The notes beneath the pieces were generated by a model, which was not told the DNA's origin, searched no databases, and was given only the letters and a program-made list of their open reading frames with translations. From assembly GCA_002423465.1 (NCBI GenBank), contig DIWG01000084.1:71504-92999 (forward strand): a stretch of DNA of 21,496 nt, written 5' to 3'. Each line of letters begins with the position of its first letter. The stretch's first letter is position 1. This document shows positions 7,621-15,455 of the stretch, piece by piece. Source of the stretch: Syntrophaceae bacterium UBA6112 (GTDB taxonomy: Bacteria; Desulfobacterota; Syntrophia; Syntrophales; UBA5619). The translations under genes were made by a program, and so were the position numbers.

Positions 7621-9043
7621 AATAGCGGTAATAGTCCGGTTTGAAAGGTCCGCCTATGGTTATCCCGAGATAGTCCGCCTGTTTTTTCGTCAATTTTGAA
7701 AGCTTCACCCCGAGCCGTTTCAAGTGAAGGCGAGCCACCTCCTCATCGAGTTTCTTGGGCAGCGTGTAAACCCCGGGCTTCAGTTTGCCGGGGGCCAGTT
7801 CCAACTGCGCCAGGCACTGGTTGGTAAAGCTGGTGCTCATCACAAAACTGGGATGGCCGGTTGCACAGCCGAGATTGACCAAACGCCCTTCGGCCAGAAC
7901 GATGATGTTTCTGCCCGATTTTAGCGTCCATTTGTCGACCTGCGGCTTGACCGGCATGCGTTTGCAGCCGGGTGTATTTTCCAGGTAATGGATGTCGATC
8001 TCGCTGTCAAAATGGCCGATGTTGCAGACGATCGCCTCATTCTTCATCTTTTCCATCTGCCGTCCGGTGATGACGTCGCAGCAGCCGGTCGCCGTGATGA
8101 AGATATCCCCTTTGGCAACGATATCGTCGAGGACGGCCACCTCGTACCCCTCCATGGCCGCTTGCAATGCGCAGATCGGATCGATCTCCACAATCATCAC
8201 ACGGGCCCCGAATCCCCGCATCGATTGGGCGCATCCCTTGCCGACATCGCCGTAACCGCAGATGACCACCGTCTTGCCGGCCATCATGACGTCCGTGGCC
8301 CGCTTGATTCCGTCCGCCAACGATTCCCGGCAGCCATAGAGATTGTCGAATTTCGATTTGGTCACTGAATCGTTCACATTCATGGCCGGAAAGAGGAGCT
8401 CTCCCTTCTCGGCCATCTGGTAGAGACGGTGCACGCCCGTCGTGGTTTCCTCGGAAACCCCGCGGATCCGTGACGCCATCTGCTGCCAATGCTGCGGCGC
8501 CGCCCTCAGTTTGTGGGCGAGGCGTTCCCGGATGATCTTGAACTCCTTGTTATCGCATGGCTGTTTCAGCAGGGAGGGATCCTTCTCCATCCGCACCCCT
8601 TCATGGACCAGCAAGGTCGCATCCCCGCCGTCATCAACGATCAGATCCGGTCCCGTACCGTTCGGCCAGGTCAGCGCCTGCTCGGTACACCACCAGTACT
8701 CCTCCAGGGACTCCCCCTTCCAGGCAAAGACGGCGGCGGACCCCGCCGCGGCGATCGCGGCCGCGGCATGGTCCTGCGTGGAGAAGATGTTGCAGGATGC
8801 CCAGCGGAGATCGGCCCCCAGTTCCTTCAGGGTCTCGATCAGCATGGCGGTTTGAATCGTCATGTGCAGGCTGCCCGTGATTTTCAGCCCGGCCAGGGGT
8901 TTTTTAGGACCGTACTTTTTACGAACTGCCATCAGACCCGGCATCTCATTTTCGGAAAGCCGCATCTCCTCCCTTCCCCAGGCCGCCAGAGCGGGATCGG
9001 CAATCTTGCAGGGCAAGTTTCGATCTATTTTCAAGAACTTCAT
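7619..9043 (-). CDS. ahcY: S-adenosylhomocysteine hydrolase
   Basis: 474 residues, the usual length of bacterial AhcY. Seen: KITGSLHMTIQTAMLIETL (54-72), SCNIFSTQDHAAAAIA (83-98), NVNDSVTKSKFDN (222-234), NAD-binding CGYGDVGKG (262-270) and the C-terminal KPDYYRY with the lysine-tyrosine pair that completes the neighbour's active site in the tetramer. It splits S-adenosylhomocysteine to adenosine and homocysteine, clearing the product of methyltransferases in the cytoplasm. The ATG at 9043 has AGGAG eight bases upstream. It lies 19 bases after DUF502 on the same strand and is probably co-transcribed with it. No SAH riboswitch is visible just upstream. Confidence 0.97.
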   Translation of the reverse strand: MKFLKIDRNLPCKIADPALAAWGREEMRLSENEMPGLMAVRKKYGPKKPLAGLKITGSLHMTIQTAMLIETLKELGADLRWASCNIFSTQDHAAAAIAAAGSAAVFAWKGESLEEYWWCTEQALTWPNGTGPDLIVDDGGDATLLVHEGVRMEKDPSLLKQPCDNKEFKIIRERLAHKLRAAPQHWQQMASRIRGVSEETTTGVHRLYQMAEKGELLFPAMNVNDSVTKSKFDNLYGCRESLADGIKRATDVMMAGKTVVICGYGDVGKGCAQSMRGFGARVMIVEIDPICALQAAMEGYEVAVLDDIVAKGDIFITATGCCDVITGRQMEKMKNEAIVCNIGHFDSEIDIHYLENTPGCKRMPVKPQVDKWTLKSGRNIIVLAEGRLVNLGCATGHPSFVMSTSFTNQCLAQLELAPGKLKPGVYTLPKKLDEEVARLHLKRLGVKLSKLTKKQADYLGITIGGPFKPDYYRY

Positions 9044-9062
9044 AATTTATTCTCCTTTTCGA

Positions 9063-9755
9063 TTATATTACCGTTTCCGTATCGCCATCCTGCAGCGGAA
9101 GCAAGCCTTGCCTGTCCGGAGAAGATGTTGCATTCCCGGTAAAGGGATGATCCGTCGGCGTTACGATGCCGGCGGAGATGATCAACGTAAACGCCTCTTC
9201 CACGGTCATGCAGAGTTCGATCACTTCATCTTGGGGGACGATGATGAAAAATCCCGTCGTCGGCGTCAGCGCCAGCGGCATGAAGACGCCGATGCAGGGG
9301 CCTTTTTGACCGATTCTTTTCTGTATTTCGCCGTTGGGGGTTCCGGTGATGAAACCGATGCTGTAAATCCCCCGGCGGGGATATTCGACCATGACCACCT
9401 TCTTGAAGCTCCGCGCCTTATCCATGAACAGACTGTCGGCGATCCGCTTGATCGCCTGATATATGCTCCGGACGAAGGGTATTTTCCCGACCAGATGCTC
9501 GCCGAACCGGACCAGTCGGTTTCCGAAGTAGCTCGTCGTCACGAGACCGCAGATGAAAATGAGAATGACCGTAACAATGGCGCCCAATCCCGGGACATGA
9601 ACCTGAAACAAATTATCCGGATGATATTGTGAAGGAATGACCTGCAGGAGGTTATCCATGATCCCGATGATAAAAGAGAGGATATAGAGCGTGAGTCCGA
9701 CCGGAATGACAACGGCCAGACCGGTGAGAAAGATCCGCTTCAGTTTCTTTTTCAA
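9063..9755 (-). CDS. DUF502 family inner-membrane protein
   Basis: 230 residues matching the DUF502 (COG2928) family. Two membrane spans: ILTGLAVVIPVGLTLYILSF-like region (about 8-33) and GAIVTVILIFICGLV (about 57-73). The conserved family core follows: LVGKIPFVRSIYQAIKRIAD, YPRRGIYSIGFITG, and a segment near 165-175 rich in Thr and Pro (LTPTTGFFIIVP). The start codon is TTG (plus-strand CAA at 9753-9755), with AGGA about eight bases before it; no ATG or GTG nearby fits. Function is unknown in bacteria; a plant homologue is described as a membrane-trafficking or stress factor. The last 30 residues are hydrophilic and look unstructured. It precedes ahcY and may share its transcript. Confidence 0.88.
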   Translation of the reverse strand: MKKKLKRIFLTGLAVVIPVGLTLYILSFIIGIMDNLLQVIPSQYHPDNLFQVHVPGLGAIVTVILIFICGLVTTSYFGNRLVRFGEHLVGKIPFVRSIYQAIKRIADSLFMDKARSFKKVVMVEYPRRGIYSIGFITGTPNGEIQKRIGQKGPCIGVFMPLALTPTTGFFIIVPQDEVIELCMTVEEAFTLIISAGIVTPTDHPFTGNATSSPDRQGLLPLQDGDTETVI

Positions 9756-9792
9756 AATTCCCGTCCTTTTTTACGATTGAATATCGTGCGAA

Positions 9793-9821
9793 TCCATACC
9801 AGAATCGAAAAATGGTTTCAA
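9793..9821 (-). promoter_or_regulatory. Putative promoter for DUF502-ahcY
   Basis: Minus strand: TTGAAA (9821-9816), a 17-base spacer ending in TGG, and TATGGA (9798-9793). The TG two bases before the -10 is an extended -10 feature, which could offset the weak hexamer. It lies about 40 bases before the TTG start of DUF502 in the 86-base gap after panD. Confidence 0.4.
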
Positions 9822-9841
9822 TGGTTTATTAGAGGTGGTTT

Positions 9842-10204
9842 CTATTCGGGCTGATGTTGCTTGATCCGGTTCTTCTCATCAACGAGGATGCACTTCGGGG
9901 TCCAGTTTGCCGCGTCGGCGTCATCGACCATAACATAACTCGCGATGATGACCAGATCCCCCCGGGAGACCTTCCTGGCCGCGGCGCCGTTGAGACAGAT
10001 GGTTCCCGAATCACCAGGGCCCGGGATGACGTAAGTTTCAAATCTCTCCCCGTTGGACACATCATAAATGGCAACTTTCTCATAAGGCAAAAAATCCGCC
10101 GCGGCCATGAGCTTTTCGTCAATCGAAATGCTGCCCTCATAATGGAGATCGGCATCCGTCACTGTGGCCCGATGGAGCTTTGACTTGAGCATAAACCTCT
10201 GCAT
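9842..10204 (-). CDS. panD: Aspartate 1-decarboxylase precursor
   Basis: 120 residues of PanD. It makes beta-alanine from aspartate for pantothenate and CoA. Lys9 and Arg54/Tyr58 region are kept, and HYEGS (21-25) contains the Gly24-Ser25 bond at which the proenzyme cuts itself to form the pyruvoyl group. NGAAARKVSRGDLVIIAS matches the family. The ATG at 10204 is chosen because AGGAGG lies six bases upstream; the frame opens at a TTG at 10219, but that reading would translate the ribosome site itself. It lies 30 bases after panC, so the two pathway partners form an operon. Ends in QHQPE, slightly shorter than E. coli PanD (126). Confidence 0.96.
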   Translation of the reverse strand: MQRFMLKSKLHRATVTDADLHYEGSISIDEKLMAAADFLPYEKVAIYDVSNGERFETYVIPGPGDSGTICLNGAAARKVSRGDLVIIASYVMVDDADAANWTPKCILVDEKNRIKQHQPE

Positions 10205-10234
10205 CGCCTTCCTCCTCAAATCGCGAAATATTCG

Positions 10235-11095
10235 CTAACCGATTTCCAGGGACTCCCCAAAGACGCGGTTGTCGATCAATCGCGTTTTCCCGACCCTGAC
10301 TGCCAGGGCCAGTACACATTCGCCGTCGATCCGCGCCGCGTCGGCCATGGTCGCGGTTTTGCAGATCTTGGCGTAATCGATCTCCGTAAGGGAATAAGCG
10401 GCGATCAATTCCCTCACTTTTTCCAGAATCAGTGCGGCGTCCCGTTCCCCTTTGCTGTAGAGTTCTCCGGCCAGAACCAGTGCACGGCTCAGGCTCAAGG
10501 CGGATCTTCTCTCCTCCGGGTTCAGATAGACATTTCGCGAACTCATCGCCAGGCCATCGGATTCACGCGTCGTATCCATACCAACGACTTCAATGTCCAT
10601 ATTCAGATCGCGGACCATCCGTTTGATCGTGACGTACTGTTGAAAATCCTTCTTTCCAAATATCGTGATATGAGGTTTTACGATATGAAAGAGTTTCGTG
10701 CATACCGTCGTCACCCCCCGGAAAAAATGCGGGCGGGAAATGCCGCAGAGGTTGCTCGTGACCCCCTCTACTTCGACAAATGTCTGATAATCTTCCGGAT
10801 ACATCTCCCGATTGTCCGGATGAAAGATTACATCCACGCCTACCTCTTCCGCAAGCATTCGGTCCCTTTCAAAGTCGCGGGGATAGGCTTCCAGGTCCTC
10901 CGTCGGGGCAAACTGGGTGGGGTTGACATAAATGCTGATGATGAGGCAATCCCCCCGGTTGCGGCCGATCCGCATCAGATTCAGATGTCCCCCATGAAAG
11001 TATCCCATCGTCGGGACAAAGGCGATCCGCCTCCCCCGGCATCGTTCCGCCTCCGAAAAATCCTGCATCTCCTTAGTGGATCGAATGATCTTCAT
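10235..11095 (-). CDS. panC: Pantothenate synthetase (pantoate-beta-alanine ligase)
   Basis: 286 residues. It joins pantoate and beta-alanine with ATP in the cytoplasm, using the product of PanD encoded next. Motifs: PTMGYFHGGHLNLM (28-41; the HxGH nucleotide-binding pair is His34 and His37), FGKKDFQQ (146-153) and SDGLAMSSRN (179-188, containing the KMSKS-equivalent loop). ATG 11095 (MKIIRS) fits the family start; ATG 11107 in frame adds MRWD but would leave only two bases to the T run of the terminator upstream. No strong AGGAGG is visible before either start. The gene begins just past a strong intrinsic terminator, so its expression may depend on readthrough or attenuation. Confidence 0.95.
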   Translation of the reverse strand: MKIIRSTKEMQDFSEAERCRGRRIAFVPTMGYFHGGHLNLMRIGRNRGDCLIISIYVNPTQFAPTEDLEAYPRDFERDRMLAEEVGVDVIFHPDNREMYPEDYQTFVEVEGVTSNLCGISRPHFFRGVTTVCTKLFHIVKPHITIFGKKDFQQYVTIKRMVRDLNMDIEVVGMDTTRESDGLAMSSRNVYLNPEERRSALSLSRALVLAGELYSKGERDAALILEKVRELIAAYSLTEIDYAKICKTATMADAARIDGECVLALAVRVGKTRLIDNRVFGESLEIG

Positions 11096-11215
11096 GTCCC
11101 ATCTCACACAAAAAAAGCCTCCGCGTCCAAGACGAGAGGCTTCCTTCCGTATTGATTTGCTCCAAGGTCCTTCCGTCCCGGTCCGTTGCCGGATCCAAGC
11201 GTCGGCGGACCCCTA
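11096..11215 (-). promoter_or_regulatory. panC leader with two hairpins, possible attenuator
   Basis: The 120 bases between rsmA stop and panC ATG hold two hairpins on the minus strand. Hairpin 1 pairs plus-strand 11206-11211 with 11180-11185 (GGTCCG with CGGACC) and 11203-11205 with 11189-11191, leaving a CAA bulge on the 3' side. Hairpin 2 is the terminator listed separately. Tandem hairpins ahead of a pantothenate gene recall the pan RNA motif reported from Deltaproteobacteria and others, but I cannot confirm its consensus here. Confidence 0.4.
11110..11142 (-). terminator. Intrinsic terminator upstream of panC, after rsmA
   Basis: On the minus strand AAGCCTC (11142-11136) pairs perfectly with GAGGCTT (11121-11115). 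Inside it, CGTC (11134-11131) pairs with GACG (11127-11124) around a three-base TTG loop. The 3' arm runs directly into seven T (11116-11110). This is a textbook terminator for transcripts coming from rsmA. Its T run ends 14 bases before the panC ATG. Confidence 0.85.
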
Positions 11216-12070
11216 TCAGATGCCCTTTTTTTTGTCAAGAAATTTATCGGCGCCGATCTCGACCCATCTTTTCGTCAACAAGGTGAATTCTTCGACCGAC
11301 AGAGTCTCCGCCCTTCGGGTCCGTTCGATTCCGCTCTTGGCGAACAGCCTATCGACGATTTCGTCCGAAAGACCGATCCGGCGGAAATTGTTCCAGAGGG
11401 TTTTTCGCCTCTGGGCAAAGGCCGTCCGGACAATTTTTGCAAACGGCGCTTCATCAGGAAGAGAGAAATCGTTTCTGACCGTAAACCGCAGAACGGACGA
11501 AACCACGTCCGGCGCAGGATAAAAACAGGTCGGCGGGACCGTCATTTCAGATGAGATCATTGTATACTTTGCAGCGATGACCGAAGGAATGCCGTAATCC
11601 TTTGTCCCCGGCCGAGCCGTAAGCCGGTCTGCAAGTTCCTTCTGAAACATCAGGATCATCGACGAGATCGACCGTCGAAAATCGAGCAGATGAAAAAGGA
11701 TCGGTGAAGAAATGTGGTAGGGAATATTGCCGACGACCTTGATTTTTTTTTCAGGATGCGGGGAGGAAAAATCGTACTTCAAGACATCCGTCTGCACGAC
11801 CTCCACCCGATCCTGTCCGGCAAACCGCTCCCGCAGAATGGCCGCCAGCCGGGGATCGACCTCGATGGCAATTACCCTTTCGGCCCTTTTTGCCAGTTCC
11901 TCCGTCATGAAGCCGAGGCCGGCGCCGATTTCGACGATGGTCTCATCTCCTGCGGGTTCCGCAATCTCGACGATTTTTCCAATGATATTTATGTCTTGCA
12001 GGAATGACTGTCCCAGTCTCTTCCGGGGATGGATATCATACTGGGCAAGCATTTTTCGGACCGATATCAT
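11216..12070 (-). CDS. rsmA: 16S rRNA (adenine1518/1519-N6,N6)-dimethyltransferase
   Basis: 284 residues of the RsmA/KsgA family. Seen: RKRLGQSFLQD (16-26), SAM-binding VEIGAGLGFMT (46-56), acidic IEVDP (69-73), NIPYHISSPI (115-124, the catalytic NxPY loop) and FYPAPDVVSSVLRF in the C-terminal part. It dimethylates two adenines near the 3' end of 16S rRNA during small-subunit maturation. The ATG at 12070 has GGAGG five bases upstream and overlaps the DUF2062 stop in an ATGA, so the genes are coupled; the frame is open much farther upstream but that part overlaps DUF2062 and has no family similarity. An intrinsic terminator follows. Confidence 0.96.
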   Translation of the reverse strand: MISVRKMLAQYDIHPRKRLGQSFLQDINIIGKIVEIAEPAGDETIVEIGAGLGFMTEELAKRAERVIAIEVDPRLAAILRERFAGQDRVEVVQTDVLKYDFSSPHPEKKIKVVGNIPYHISSPILFHLLDFRRSISSMILMFQKELADRLTARPGTKDYGIPSVIAAKYTMISSEMTVPPTCFYPAPDVVSSVLRFTVRNDFSLPDEAPFAKIVRTAFAQRRKTLWNNFRRIGLSDEIVDRLFAKSGIERTRRAETLSVEEFTLLTKRWVEIGADKFLDKKKGI

Positions 12071-12516
12071 GACGACCTCCGTGTGCGGATCGCCGTAATC
12101 AGGCGGCGCGCAACGAAATAGGCCGGAATGGCAAAAAATGGGGCCATCAGGATGCCGCCTGTCAGCAGCGGCAGCAGGATATCCCACCCCAGGGCTGTGA
12201 TGCTGCCCAGGGTGTAGTCGGTGAGTTCGAAGCGGCAGCGCTCCATCCCCAGCAGGAGTCGACCAATTTCGTACTGGGATAGGTAGAACAGGGGGATGGT
12301 TAGAGGATTGGAAATGATCCACGAACCGAGGTAGCCGGCCGTGATGTTCTGCCGGAAAAGGAGACCGACCAGAACAATGATCCCCGTATGGAACGGAATC
12401 GTCGGCGTCACCCCAACAAAGACGCCGATCGCCAGTCCGGCGGCGATCTTTGCAGGTTCTCCCTTCAGGCTGATGAATCTCTCGTAAAAGGTCCGGAATC
12501 GTTTTTTCAGGATCAT
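12067..12516 (-). CDS. DUF2062 domain membrane protein
   Basis: 149 residues matching DUF2062. A basic N-terminal stretch (MILKKRFRTFYERFISLKG) is followed by the family pattern AAGLAIGVFVGVTPTIPFHT, then spans around IIVLVGLLFRQN and LGSWIISNPLTIPLFYLSQY, and a last span near ILMAPFFAIPAYFVARRL. Function is unknown; some members are fused to glycosyltransferases, others are free-standing inner-membrane proteins. ATG 12516 has AAGG nine bases upstream and gives the normal family start; an upstream open frame to 12690 lies inside the palindromic repeat and is not family-like. The stop overlaps the rsmA start, so the two are co-translated. Confidence 0.85.
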   Translation of the reverse strand: MILKKRFRTFYERFISLKGEPAKIAAGLAIGVFVGVTPTIPFHTGIIVLVGLLFRQNITAGYLGSWIISNPLTIPLFYLSQYEIGRLLLGMERCRFELTDYTLGSITALGWDILLPLLTGGILMAPFFAIPAYFVARRLITAIRTRRSS

Positions 12517-12558
12517 GGGTGATGACCTTGTAAGAAATCGCAAAATTCTTGCATTGGG

Positions 12559-12719
12559 GACGGCTTCGTAAAAAACCGCAGGCAAGGCGCGCAAACCCTG
12601 TGGAGTGAGGTGTCGGGAGATGTTCCGGAAACTCAAAGGGATCGGAACGTGTCTCCGGAACACACCGCAACGATGAAGGTTGAAGCGCAACGCAGCATCC
12701 GGACTTTTACGAGGCCGTC
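12559..12719. repeat. Palindromic MITE/REP-like intergenic element (161 bp)
   Basis: Terminal inverted repeats: GACGGCTTCGTAAAA (12559-12573) and TTTTACGAGGCCGTC (12705-12719), identical at 14 of 15 positions after reverse complement. The interior is not coding and holds further partly self-complementary GC-rich segments. Seen from the minus strand, the end TTTTTTACGAAGCCGTC resembles intergenic repeats I remember from deltaproteobacterial genomes (memory, not a search). Only one copy lies in the window, so its repeat status is inferred from structure. No transposase is present. It separates tsaD from DUF2062. Confidence 0.7.
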
Positions 12720-13725
12720 ATGGGTGAACCGTAAGGGGCCAGCGTGAGACGGCGTTCAGATCCAGCCCGTCTTTTTGACCTGCCCGGAGAAGATGCGTTC
12801 CGACCACGGCGATCATTGCCGCGTTGTCGGTGCAGAAAACGGGAGGGGGGATGAAAACATCTATTCCCGTGGACGCAGCATCCCTCCGGAAACGTTCCCG
12901 CAAACGGCTGTTCGCGGCAACCCCGCCGCAGACGACGACACGGGTCGCCGAAACCCTCCTTGCGGCGCGCAGGGTCTTCTCCACCAAAACGTCGCAGATC
13001 GCCTCCTGGTACGAAGCCGTCAGATCGGGCAATTCATCGGGTGTAAACGGCCCCTCCCGTGTTTTGAGCCGGGTCAGAAGGGAGGTTTTCAGGCCGCTGA
13101 AACTGAAATCCAGGCTATCCCGCATCGCCCGGGGGAATGCGAATGCATCACGGTTTCCCTGTTTTGCGAGACGGTCGATCACCACCCCTCCCGGATAGCC
13201 GATTTCCAGGAGTTTTGCCGCCTTGTCGAAGGCCTCCCCCGCCGCATCATCCCTCGTCTGGCCGAGCACGGTAAACCGCTGGAAACCTTCCACCCGGTAA
13301 ATGGTCGTATGGCCGCCGGAAACCACAAGGGCAACGAAAGGAAATGTCGGGGGATGTTCCATCAGGAATGAGGCCGCGACATGGCCCTCCAGGTGATTGA
13401 CTCCGACCAAAGGCAGATGTCGAGCAAAGGCCAGCGCCTTTGCCGCAGACAACCCGACAAGGAGGGATCCAACCAACCCTGGGCCTCTCGTCACCGCAAT
13501 GCCGTCGATATCGGCAAGGTTCATCCCCGCATCTTCCAGGGCCTGGAGAATCACCGGGACAATCGCTTCGATATGTTTGCGGGAAGCGATCTCCGGGACG
13601 ACGCCGCCGTACCGCTCATGCACCTTGACCTGTGACGCAATCACATTCGAGAGCAGGACGTTCCCGTCCCGGACCACCGCCGCCGCTGTCTCGTCGCAGG
13701 AAGATTCTATCCCCAAGACCATCAT
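12718..13725 (-). CDS. tsaD: tRNA N6-adenosine threonylcarbamoyltransferase subunit TsaD
   Basis: 335 residues of the Kae1/TsaD/YgjD family. Motifs: VLGIESSCDETAAAVV (3-18), GPGLVGSLLVG (81-91), metal-binding HLEGH (His111 and His115), VVSGGHT (134-140), the FSFSGLKT segment, VVCGGVAANSRLR, and CTDNAAMIA near the C-terminus (third metal ligand Asp). With TsaB and TsaE it adds threonylcarbamoyl to A37 of ANN-reading tRNAs. ATG 13725 has GGGGGA eight bases upstream; the frame extends to 13797 but the extra residues run through the promoter region. The stop TGA is made by the terminal bases of the adjacent palindromic repeat, yet the protein ends at the family's usual point (SRWPL plus four residues). 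Confidence 0.96.
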   Translation of the reverse strand: MMVLGIESSCDETAAAVVRDGNVLLSNVIASQVKVHERYGGVVPEIASRKHIEAIVPVILQALEDAGMNLADIDGIAVTRGPGLVGSLLVGLSAAKALAFARHLPLVGVNHLEGHVAASFLMEHPPTFPFVALVVSGGHTTIYRVEGFQRFTVLGQTRDDAAGEAFDKAAKLLEIGYPGGVVIDRLAKQGNRDAFAFPRAMRDSLDFSFSGLKTSLLTRLKTREGPFTPDELPDLTASYQEAICDVLVEKTLRAARRVSATRVVVCGGVAANSRLRERFRRDAASTGIDVFIPPPVFCTDNAAMIAVVGTHLLRAGQKDGLDLNAVSRWPLTVHP

Positions 13726-13750
13726 CCAACCGATCCCCCGTACATTTTCT

Positions 13751-13779
13751 TTTACAAATACGACGAAAATATATATAGA
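13751..13779 (+). promoter_or_regulatory. Putative nadB promoter
   Basis: TTTACA (13751-13756, five of six), a 17-base spacer and TATAGA (13774-13779, four of six), about 45 bases before the nadB ATG. It lies in an AT-rich block of about 70 bases that stands out from the GC-rich surroundings. Confidence 0.5.
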
Positions 13780-13797
13780 TTCACTACTTTTTTGCAA
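13768..13797 (-). promoter_or_regulatory. Putative tsaD promoter, overlapping the nadB promoter
   Basis: Minus strand: TTGCAA (13797-13792), an 18-base spacer and TATATT (13773-13768, five of six). It would place the start about 35-40 bases before the tsaD ATG. It interlocks with the nadB promoter, so the two divergent promoters probably compete for polymerase. Confidence 0.45.
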
Positions 13798-13823
13798 ATA
13801 AACTTTTCAGAAAAGAGACAACC

Positions 13824-15455
13824 ATGGAAATCCATACCGATTTTCTCGTTTTGGGTACCGGCATTGCGGGCTTAAGTTTCGCCATCAAGGCAGCGGAACT
13901 GGGTACCGTCGCGATGGTCACCAAGAAAGACAAGACCGACTCGAATACGAACCTGGCGCAGGGCGGAATTGCCGTCGTCCAGGATCGGACGGACCGCTTC
14001 GAGTATCATATCAATGATACGCTGACCTGCGGCGCCGGGCTCTCGAATGAAGAGATCGTCCGTTTTGTGGTGACGGAAGGTCCGGAGAGGCTTCGAGAAC
14101 TGGTGAAATGGGGTGTTGAATTTACCCGTTCCGTTGCGGATCATGACTGTTTCGACCTCGGTCGCGAGGGCGGCCACTCCATGCGAAGGGTCGTCCACGC
14201 CAAGGACCTGACCGGCCGGGAGATCGAGCGTGCCTTGCACGTGATGGCCGGGAAAAAAGACAACATCCGAATCTTCGAAAACCACATCGCGATCGATCTG
14301 ATCATGAAGTCCTCCGCCCTCGGCCGGAAGATCGAGCCCGACCGCTGTCTGGGCGCCTACGTTCTGAATATCGCCGGCGGCGAGGTCCTGACTTTCCGGG
14401 CGAAATACGTTATGCTCTCCACCGGCGGCGCCGGCAAGGTCTATCTAATTACCACAAATCCCGACATCGCCACAGCCGACGGCATCGCCATGGCTTACCG
14501 GGCGGGCGCGAAGATCGCCAACATGGAGTTCATCCAGTTTCACCCGACCTGTCTGTACCACCCCGACGCCAAATCCTTTCTAATCAGCGAAGCGGTTCGC
14601 GGCGAAGGCGGGATACTCAAGCTGAAAAGCGGCAACACGTTTATGGAGAAATACCATCCCATGAAAAGCCTTGCGCCGCGAGACGTTGTCGCGAAGGCGA
14701 TTGATACCGAGTTGAAGAAATCCGGAGAGGATTGCGTCCTTCTCGACATCACCCATCGTGATCGGGACTTCTTCCTTTCGCGTTTCCCGAACATTTATGA
14801 AAAGTGCCTGGAATTCGGCATCGACATGGCGAAGGACCCCGTCCCGGTCGTACCGGCGGAACATTACCTCTGCGGCGGGGTCATGGTCAACGAACAGGGA
14901 GAAACGAGCATTCCGGGCCTCTTCGCCTGCGGAGAGGTTTCCTGCACCGGATTGCACGGCGCAAACCGACTGGCCAGCAACTCGCTCCTGGAGGCGATTG
15001 TCTTTGCGCATCGATCATTTCTGCGTATTGCGGAGATCGGGGACACGATGCGGCATCATCTCCTCGATGAAGCGCTCTCCATCCCGCCCTGGGACCCGCG
15101 GGGGGCCACCGAAAGTGATGAATCGGTCGTCGTCTCACACAATTGGGACGAGATCCGCCGCTGCATGTGGAACTACGTCGGCATTGTCCGTTCCGACAAA
15201 CGGCTGGAAAGGGCGCAACGCCGGATCGATCTCATCAACCGGGAGATCGATGAGTATTACCGGAATTTCCTCGTCACGCGGGATCTTCTGGAGCTGAGGA
15301 ATATCGCCGTGGCCGCCAAACTGATCGTGGCCTGCGCCCGGATGCGGAAGGAGAGCCGGGGATTGCACTACAATCTTGACTACCCCGAGAAGAATGATCG
15401 TGTTTGGCTAAAGGATACCGTCGTTTCCCGGGAGGATCTTTGGCGGAAGGCCTGA
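13824..15455 (+). CDS. nadB: L-aspartate oxidase
   Basis: 543 residues, usual NadB length. FAD-binding LGTGIAGLSFAIKAAE (10-25) and SNTNLAQGGIAVV (40-52), REGGHSMRRVVHAKDLTGRE, FIQFHPTCLYHP, SEAVRGEGG, LAPRDVVAKAID with the catalytic arginine, EHYLCGGV and the FAD-covering CGEVSCTGLHGANRLASNS. It oxidises aspartate to iminoaspartate, the first step of de novo NAD synthesis with NadA; in anaerobes fumarate is the likely electron acceptor. The close relatives succinate dehydrogenase and fumarate reductase flavoproteins are less likely because of the TCxLHGANRLASNSLLE pattern and length. nadA and nadC are not in the window. The start has a weak AAGAGA site. Confidence 0.95.
   Translation: MEIHTDFLVLGTGIAGLSFAIKAAELGTVAMVTKKDKTDSNTNLAQGGIAVVQDRTDRFEYHINDTLTCGAGLSNEEIVRFVVTEGPERLRELVKWGVEFTRSVADHDCFDLGREGGHSMRRVVHAKDLTGREIERALHVMAGKKDNIRIFENHIAIDLIMKSSALGRKIEPDRCLGAYVLNIAGGEVLTFRAKYVMLSTGGAGKVYLITTNPDIATADGIAMAYRAGAKIANMEFIQFHPTCLYHPDAKSFLISEAVRGEGGILKLKSGNTFMEKYHPMKSLAPRDVVAKAIDTELKKSGEDCVLLDITHRDRDFFLSRFPNIYEKCLEFGIDMAKDPVPVVPAEHYLCGGVMVNEQGETSIPGLFACGEVSCTGLHGANRLASNSLLEAIVFAHRSFLRIAEIGDTMRHHLLDEALSIPPWDPRGATESDESVVVSHNWDEIRRCMWNYVGIVRSDKRLERAQRRIDLINREIDEYYRNFLVTRDLLELRNIAVAAKLIVACARMRKESRGLHYNLDYPEKNDRVWLKDTVVSREDLWRKA

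Noticed and set aside
9763..9777. Small ACGAT/ATCGT hairpin before DUF502
   Set aside because: Only five pairs, followed on the minus strand by an A run rather than T, so not a terminator; too weak to list.
12071..12670. N-terminal extension of the rsmA frame to 484 codons
   Set aside because: The extension overlaps DUF2062 and the palindromic repeat and has no RsmA similarity; the ATG at 12070 has GGAGG and matches the family start.
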